This document shows positions 59,576 through 64,000 of a stretch of 64,000 nucleotides of DNA, piece after piece. The stretch spans positions 1 through 64,000 of the forward strand of contig NZ_JALBWV010000024.1 in NCBI RefSeq assembly GCF_022678645.1, given 5' to 3'. The first letter of the stretch is position 1. Each line of letters starts with the position of its first letter. Made by a program: the position numbers and the translations under genes. The DNA is from Saccharopolyspora soli (GTDB lineage: Bacteria; Actinomycetota; Actinomycetes; Mycobacteriales; Pseudonocardiaceae). Below the pieces are notes generated by a model, which worked only from the letters and a program-made list of their open reading frames with translations, did no database searches and had not been told where the DNA came from.

Positions 59576-60226
59576 TCACGCCCAGTGGGCGTTGAAGAAG
59601 TCCAGTTCGCAGCGGGTCGCCTGCTGGAACAGGCGCAGGCAGCGGGCCCGGTCGCGCTCGTCGAGATCAGCGCCCACCCGGTCCAGTTCGCGGCACAGCC
59701 ACTGCACCCAGCTCTGGAATTCCGGGTTGTTGTGCAATGCGATCCACTCGGCGTGCACGAAGTTCTCCGGCAGCGCGGCTGGCGCGCGCATCGCCCACTC
59801 CAGGTAGGTCCACTCCGCGACGGTCAGCACCGTCAGCACCTCGGCGTAGCCGCCGCGCGCGTTGGTGTCGTTCATCAGGTTCCGGAACGCCGTGGTCGCC
59901 TCGTCCAACTTCGGGTGCACCCGGTCCGACTCGCCGACCCCCAACGCGTCGAACGCGCGCTGGAAGTAGGTGTTCTCCTCGCTGGTGATCACGGCGATGC
60001 TGCCCGCGATCGCCAGCCGCGAGGAGTAGCGGTCGGCCTTGGCCAGCGCGGCACCGAGCAGCGCCAGGAAGTCGTCGACGAACTGGTAGTCCTGCACCAG
60101 GTAGGAACGCATCGAGTCGACCGGGACCAACCCGTCGAACAGGCCCTGGGTGAACGGATGCGTGATGACCGCCGTCCAGTCGGGTTCGCTGCGCTGGCGA
60201 AGCCATTCGGTGAATGTCTCGGTCAC
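59576..60226 (-). CDS. TenA-family protein (thiaminase II-like)
   Basis: A 216-residue TenA/THI-4 protein with the helical fold: [20 protein letters not shown], then [20 protein letters not shown]. The usual nucleophilic Cys of TenA (near residue 135 in Bacillus) is not evident; its place reads [12 protein letters not shown], as in TenA_E-type members that hydrolyse thiamin breakdown products or act on other substrates. The GTG start is at 60226. It lies between purB and purC on the opposite strand. Confidence 0.88.
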   Translation of the reverse strand: MTETFTEWLRQRSEPDWTAVITHPFTQGLFDGLVPVDSMRSYLVQDYQFVDDFLALLGAALAKADRYSSRLAIAGSIAVITSEENTYFQRAFDALGVGESDRVHPKLDEATTAFRNLMNDTNARGGYAEVLTVLTVAEWTYLEWAMRAPAALPENFVHAEWIALHNNPEFQSWVQWLCRELDRVGADLDERDRARCLRLFQQATRCELDFFNAHWA

Positions 60227-60323
60227 GAAGTCCTCCTGTGCGCCGGATGGGCCATGCCGGGTTCATACCACCGGACCGGCCCGGCTGCGGGCACCCGGCC
60301 CCCGGTGCGCGAGAATCCAGCAC

Positions 60324-61217
60324 GTGGTTGCACTCGCCGATTACCCCCAGATCGCGGCAGGCAAGGTTCGCCAGCTGCACGCCGTGGACGACGAACACCT
60401 GCTGCTGGTGGCCTCCGATCGCATCTCGGCGTTCGACCACGTGCTCGACACGCCGATCCCGGACAAGGGCCGGGTGCTGACCGCGATGAGCGTGTTCTGG
60501 TTCGAGCTGCTCGCCGATCTGGTGCCCAACCACCTGGTCGCCTTCGACGACGTGCGGATCCCCGGCGAGGTGCGCGGTCGGGCGCTGTTGGTGCGGCGGC
60601 TGGAGATGCTGCCGGTCGAGTGCGTGGCGCGCGGCTACCTCACCGGCTCCGGGCTCGCGGACTACCAGCGCACCGGCGCGGTGTGCGGGGTGGCGCTGCC
60701 GGACGGGCTCACCGAGGCGTCCCGGCTGCCGGAGCCGATCTTCACCCCGGCGACCAAGGCCGAGATCGGTGACCACGACGAGAACATCAGCTTCGAAGCG
60801 GCGGCCGCGCAGCTGGGCGCCGAGCGCGCCGCGCAGCTGCGCGACGTCACGGTCCGGGTGTACGAGCGGGCTGCGGAGCACGCGCGCAGCCGCGGCGTGA
60901 TCCTCGCGGACACCAAGTTCGAATTCGGCCTCGCCCCGGACGGTGCCCTGGTGCTCGGCGACGAGGTGCTGACGCCCGACTCGTCCCGGTACTGGCCAGC
61001 GGACGGCTACCAGCCGGGCAAGGTGCAGCCGTCGTTCGACAAGCAGGTCGTGCGCAACTGGTTGACCTCGCCCGCCTCCGGCTGGGACCGCGCCGCGGAC
61101 ACCCCGCCGCCTCCGCTGCCGGATGACGTCATCGCCACCACCCGCTCCCGCTACATCGAGGCATACGAACTGATCACCGGCCGCCCCTTCACCGCCTGGC
61201 CTCGCCCGACGGGGTAG
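60324..61217 (+). CDS. purC: SAICAR synthetase
   Basis: A 297-residue enzyme with [42 protein letters not shown]-type and [17 protein letters not shown] motifs. It adds aspartate to CAIR using ATP. GTG 60324 is the start; the frame extends upstream across the TenA promoter but is unlikely to be coding. A palindrome of the TTTCGCGCGAAA type follows. Confidence 0.96.
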   Translation: MVALADYPQIAAGKVRQLHAVDDEHLLLVASDRISAFDHVLDTPIPDKGRVLTAMSVFWFELLADLVPNHLVAFDDVRIPGEVRGRALLVRRLEMLPVECVARGYLTGSGLADYQRTGAVCGVALPDGLTEASRLPEPIFTPATKAEIGDHDENISFEAAAAQLGAERAAQLRDVTVRVYERAAEHARSRGVILADTKFEFGLAPDGALVLGDEVLTPDSSRYWPADGYQPGKVQPSFDKQVVRNWLTSPASGWDRAADTPPPPLPDDVIATTRSRYIEAYELITGRPFTAWPRPTG

Positions 61218-61222
61218 GGGCG

Positions 61223-61240
61223 CAATTTCTCGCGAAATTG
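61223..61240. repeat. TTTCGCGCGAAA-type palindrome after purC
   Basis: CAATTTC-TCGC-GAAATTG is a perfect 7-bp inverted repeat with a 4-nt centre, 5 nt after the purC stop. Relatives are at 17431-17449 (imperfect), 17474-17489 and 62581-62598. Confidence 0.65.
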
Positions 61241-61395
61241 TCCGGCTTCCCCCGGTGGGGGCATGCGTCGGCGTGTCGGCGTCCCGAAGCGTCCAGGCGT
61301 GTCGAAGGTGACGGCGTGGAGGTTCGCCGGATTTGCGCCGAGGGGACACCTCGCGGTCAAGTCGTGGACACCCGGACCAGGCCAAATGGGGCACT

Positions 61396-62115
61396 GTGAG
61401 CACGCCGCTCGTGGTGTCGTTGTCCGGGCTGGGCCACCGGGTGCTGGACCAGTGCGCGGACTTCGCCGCAGAACTGGACCGCCGCCAGGTGCCGCTGTCC
61501 CTGCTGATCGCGCCGCGCCCGGATCATCTCGAAGCGCACCGCGCGCGATCCCCGGTGCTGCACTGGCTGGCGGAGCGCTTGGCACAGCGGGATGCCGTGA
61601 GCCTGTACGGCTTCGCTCGGGTTTCACCCGGACTGCGGGCCCGCCTCGCACCGGCCGCTCGGCTTCCGGCGCACGAAGCGGGGCTTCGGCTGGTGGCCGC
61701 GTCGGCGGTGCTTGAGCAGGCCGGGCTGCGGACGGACAGCTTCATCCCACCGCGCTGGCTGGCCTCGCCGGGCACGGTGACCGCGTTGCGGCGTCGCGGT
61801 TTCGCGGTCTGCGCGGACGCGATGGTGGTGCGGGAACTCGCGACCGGCCAGGTGCACCGGGCTCGGATCCGGATGCTCGGACCCGGCGCGCGGATCGAGC
61901 CGTGGTGGTGCCGGGCGCTGGTGCTGGGGGCCGGGCGGGCGGCCCGCCGCGGCCGGTTGGTCCGGCTCGCGGTGGACGCCGCTGAACTGCACAAACCCGC
62001 TGCGCGGCAGGCGATTCTGGATGCCATCGACCTCGCGCTGCACCACGGCGCGCGGCCGGTCACCTATGCCGCGTTCGCCCGCCGACGGGCGTCGGCGCAC
62101 CGCGACAGGGGATGA
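61396..62115 (+). CDS. DUF2334-like polysaccharide-deacetylase-fold protein
   Basis: A 239-residue protein that opens PLVVSLSGLGHRVLDQCADF and carries FIPPRWLASPGTVTALRRRG and LRLVAASAVLEQAGL, as in DUF2334 proteins related to polysaccharide deacetylases. The metal-binding His/Asp pair is not clear, so catalysis is uncertain. GTG 61396. It lies after purC on the same strand. Confidence 0.72.
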   Translation: MSTPLVVSLSGLGHRVLDQCADFAAELDRRQVPLSLLIAPRPDHLEAHRARSPVLHWLAERLAQRDAVSLYGFARVSPGLRARLAPAARLPAHEAGLRLVAASAVLEQAGLRTDSFIPPRWLASPGTVTALRRRGFAVCADAMVVRELATGQVHRARIRMLGPGARIEPWWCRALVLGAGRAARRGRLVRLAVDAAELHKPAARQAILDAIDLALHHGARPVTYAAFARRRASAHRDRG

Positions 62116-62211
62116 GGATCCCTTCATTCGAGCTTCAGGGCTGCCTCACGATCGACATCGATGCTGGTTCTCGTCCGGGAGAGAAGTCCCAGCGAGCGAA
62201 AGACGGGAACC

Positions 62212-62574
62212 ATGCGGAACACGAAGCGGACCTGGTTGGTGGCGGCAGCGGCGGTGGCGTTGGTGGGCCTCGGCGGCACGGGCGTCGCGCTCGCCGCCGA
62301 CAACGGTGCGAACCCGGCCCCGGCCAGCGGCTCCCAACCAGCCTCCACCGACCTGCCCCTGGCACCCCAACAGCCCCTGACGTGCATCGACGACGACCCG
62401 TTCGACGACGCGGACGATCGTTTCGACGATGCCGATGACCGGTTCGACGACTGCGACGACCAGTTCGGCGCGGACGACCAGTTCGACCACCGCTTCGACG
62501 ACCGGGACGACCACCTCGACGACCGCTTCGACGACGACGCGGACGACGGCCTCGACGACCGGTTCGACGACTGA
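62212..62574 (+). CDS. Secreted Asp/Phe-repeat protein
   Basis: A 120-residue protein. The signal peptide (1-28) ends VALA. A Pro/Ser/Ala linker (~29-60) leads to an extremely acidic C-terminus of FDDADDR-like repeats (~8 repeats of F/L-DD-x-DD spacing over ~55 residues). Asp dominates, with Phe, Arg and His inserted. It may bind calcium or other cations outside the cell, or act as a disordered spacer. No family is recognised. ATG 62212 follows GGGAAC. Confidence 0.8.
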   Translation: MRNTKRTWLVAAAAVALVGLGGTGVALAADNGANPAPASGSQPASTDLPLAPQQPLTCIDDDPFDDADDRFDDADDRFDDCDDQFGADDQFDHRFDDRDDHLDDRFDDDADDGLDDRFDD

Positions 62575-62580
62575 ACCATC

Positions 62581-62598
62581 CGATTTCGCGCGAAATCG
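62581..62598. repeat. TTTCGCGCGAAA palindrome
   Basis: CGATTTCGCGCGAAATCG is an 18-bp perfect palindrome 6 nt after the Asp-rich protein gene and just before a strong hairpin. Confidence 0.75.
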
Positions 62599-62601
62599 CC
62601 T

Positions 62602-62639
62602 GCCAGCGCTCTCCCGATGCACGTCGGGAGGGCGCTGGC
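62602..62639. terminator. Bidirectional hairpin between convergent genes
   Basis: GCCAGCGCTCTCCCGA (62602-62617) pairs with 62624-62639 (one T-G pair), loop TGCACG. It separates the Asp-rich protein gene from the convergent MBL gene. Confidence 0.85.
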
Positions 62640-62647
62640 GGTCGGCG

Positions 62648-63283
62648 TCAGACCGTGGTCCGGGTGCCCCTGGTCAGGACGTCGACAGTGGTGTCCTTCG
62701 GGCCGAGCTGGTCGAACATGCGGTAGTGCATCTGCGGCATCGCCAGCACCGCTTCGTGGATCGGCACCGCCGCGCGCGGCGCCACCGCACGCAGGAAGTC
62801 GACCGCCTCGGAGAGCTTCAGCCACGGCGCCCCGGTCGGCAGGCCGAGCACGTCGACCCGCTGTTCCGGCACGAAGAACGAATCGCCCGGGTGGTAGAAG
62901 GCGCCGTGGTCGACGAGGTAGCCGATGTTGTCGACCACCGGGATGTCCGGGTGGATCACCGCGTGCGTCCCGCCGACCACGTTGATCGTCGCGCCGGCCA
63001 GCTCCAGCGACTCACCGGCTCGCGCGGTGGTGGCCGACAGCCCCTTCTCCGCGATCAACGGCGCCGAACCCGGATCGGCCACCAGCCGGGCGTTCGGGTT
63101 GGCCGACAGCAGCGCCGGGAGTCGGTCGAAGTCGAGGTGGTCGACGTGCTGGTGCGTGATCAGCACGGCGTCGAGGTCGCGGAGGTCCTCGAAGTCGGTG
63201 GAGAACGTGCCGGGATCGATCAGCAGCCGAGCCGACTCGGTCTCGATCAGCACGCACGCGTGTCCGAAGTGGGTGATCTGCAC
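62648..63283 (-). CDS. MBL-fold metal-dependent hydrolase (UlaG-like)
   Basis: A 211-residue metallo-beta-lactamase-fold protein with the motif HQHVDHLDFDRLP (HxHxDH), LIDPGTF and GHACVLIETESARLLIDPG-type opening (VQITHFGHACV). It belongs to the UlaG-type L-ascorbate-6-phosphate lactonase-like group; the substrate is unknown. GTG 63283 follows AGGAGG. Confidence 0.9.
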   Translation of the reverse strand: MQITHFGHACVLIETESARLLIDPGTFSTDFEDLRDLDAVLITHQHVDHLDFDRLPALLSANPNARLVADPGSAPLIAEKGLSATTARAGESLELAGATINVVGGTHAVIHPDIPVVDNIGYLVDHGAFYHPGDSFFVPEQRVDVLGLPTGAPWLKLSEAVDFLRAVAPRAAVPIHEAVLAMPQMHYRMFDQLGPKDTTVDVLTRGTRTTV

Positions 63284-63377
63284 GGTGATTCCTCCTCGAT
63301 GCGCCAGCGACGACTCCACTCTTGCACGACGCGACGGTGTGCTCAGCCGGTGCGTCAGCGGCGGCGCGGAGCCGGAG

Positions 63378-64000
63378 TCACCACACCCGCTGGTCCAGCG
63401 CGGCGAGCAGTTCGGCCTCTTCGGCGGGGTTGAGACCGGCCCGGCGCTCCCGGTCCAGGCCGAGCTCGCGCTCGGTCGCCAGGGTCGCCGACACGGTCTC
63501 GGCGAGCGGCCGGATGCGCAGCCCGGCGTCCAGCGCGGGAGCCGCGTCGTGCGAGACGAGGCCGTGGTGGCTCTCCGGCAGCCAGAGCGGCAGCGACTTC
63601 GGCCCGCTCCACGGCTGCACCGCCGCTTCGGTCAGGGCTTCCGGCGCGACGGCCACCAGTTCGGTGCCCGGTGGCGCGACGAGCTCGGCGATCTCCTCGA
63701 GCAGGGGGCCCAGCGCGGTGGTGGGGCCGCTGCCGTCGAAGGTTCCGGTCGTGCCGCGCTCCGCAGCGGTCACGATCCACTCCGCCAGGTCGCGCACGTC
63801 GGTGTGCTGGGTCGGCTGGTCGGGAGCGTCCGGCACGAGCACCCGGCCGCCGCGTGAGATGCGCGTCGGCCAGTACCCGAACCGGTCCGAGATGTCGTTC
63901 GGCCCGCTGATCAGGCCGGGGCGCAGCACGAAAGCCCGGTCCCCGAGCGCGGCGCGCACCGCGTCCTCGCAAGCCACCTTGATGCCGCCGTACGACTCGG
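63378..64000 (-). CDS. NAD-dependent epimerase/dehydratase family protein (5' end outside window)
   Basis: The C-terminal ~207 residues of an extended SDR protein. At the window edge the frame reads ESYGGIKVACEDAV, giving the YxxxK active-site pair; then FVLRPGLISGPND and TDVRDLAEWIVTAAE. The Rossmann start and nucleotide loop lie beyond position 64000. It probably acts on a nucleotide sugar or is an NmrA-like sensor; the substrate is unknown. The stop is at 63378. Confidence 0.85.
   Translation of the reverse strand, partial: ESYGGIKVACEDAVRAALGDRAFVLRPGLISGPNDISDRFGYWPTRISRGGRVLVPDAPDQPTQHTDVRDLAEWIVTAAERGTTGTFDGSGPTTALGPLLEEIAELVAPPGTELVAVAPEALTEAAVQPWSGPKSLPLWLPESHHGLVSHDAAPALDAGLRIRPLAETVSATLATERELGLDRERRAGLNPAEEAELLAALDQRVW

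Overview
The window is high-GC actinobacterial DNA. Gene content, GTG/TTG starts and HspR-type heat-shock control point to the Pseudonocardiales, and Saccharopolyspora is my best guess (inference, not tested). Much of it is core chromosome. From my knowledge of Mycobacterium tuberculosis, many genes have counterparts in that genome's Rv0338c-Rv0385 block (etfD, dnaK-grpE-dnaJ-hspR, purA, a DUF3151 gene, fba, dedA, a spoU methylase, pyrE, clpB, flavohaemoglobin), with further ones near purD/purB/purC. The first ~112 bases are homopolymer-like G/C runs and look like a contig-end artefact.

Layout. 0.2-2.4 kb: etfD, a membrane iron-sulphur ETF oxidoreductase. 2.8-5.2 kb: DUF1707 protein, SMR efflux pump with TetR, DUF4097 surface protein. 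5.3-9.7 kb: dnaK-grpE-dnaJ-hspR under two HAIR operators. 10-12.9 kb: flavohaemoglobin divergent from a flavin-binding protein, then MarR. 13.3-17.4 kb: MarR, a drug exporter fused to three Ig-like repeats, and YceI. 17.5-24 kb: alanine/Na+ symporter, clpB with its own HAIR site, MFS/TetR pair. 24-28.9 kb: GntR-ABC-permease-permease-serine protease cluster. 29-35 kb: SDR, pyrE, trmH-like, dedA, nagA-ROK with a DasR-like site, a SigE-family sigma factor. 35-42 kb: YciI, fba, DUF3151, FUSC-type membrane protein, secreted nuclease, purA. 42-50 kb: an MDR-dehydrogenase relic, Na+/H+ antiporter, GDPD, purD, aminotransferase, HAD, threonine aldolase. 50-56 kb: sigma/anti-sigma pair, second SMR-TetR pair, a heterodimeric ABC exporter. 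56-64 kb: threonine synthase, a collapsed sigma gene, purB, TenA, purC, DUF2334, an Asp-rich secreted protein, an MBL hydrolase and a truncated epimerase.

The most unusual content is between genes. A ~240-nt element occurs three times (9709-9944, 12949-13190, 36741-36984), always in the same orientation and 15-25 nt after the stop codon of an unrelated gene. Its 16-bp stem differs between copies at four positions, and every change is compensated on the other arm, while the flanks and three small hairpins are conserved. This is the signature of a selected structure (RNA or foldback DNA), and I do not recognise the family. Three other palindrome families mark gene ends: six hairpins with GTCGTGAGTGC-type ends, three with GTGA(A/G)GGGCACC-type ends, and short palindromes around TTTCGCGCGAAA. 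Other points are an ABC exporter pair in which each subunit has lost the ATPase motif the other keeps, a sigma gene apparently fused by deletion to the tail of its partner, and several readable operators (HAIR, dre-like, MarR, GntR, TetR).
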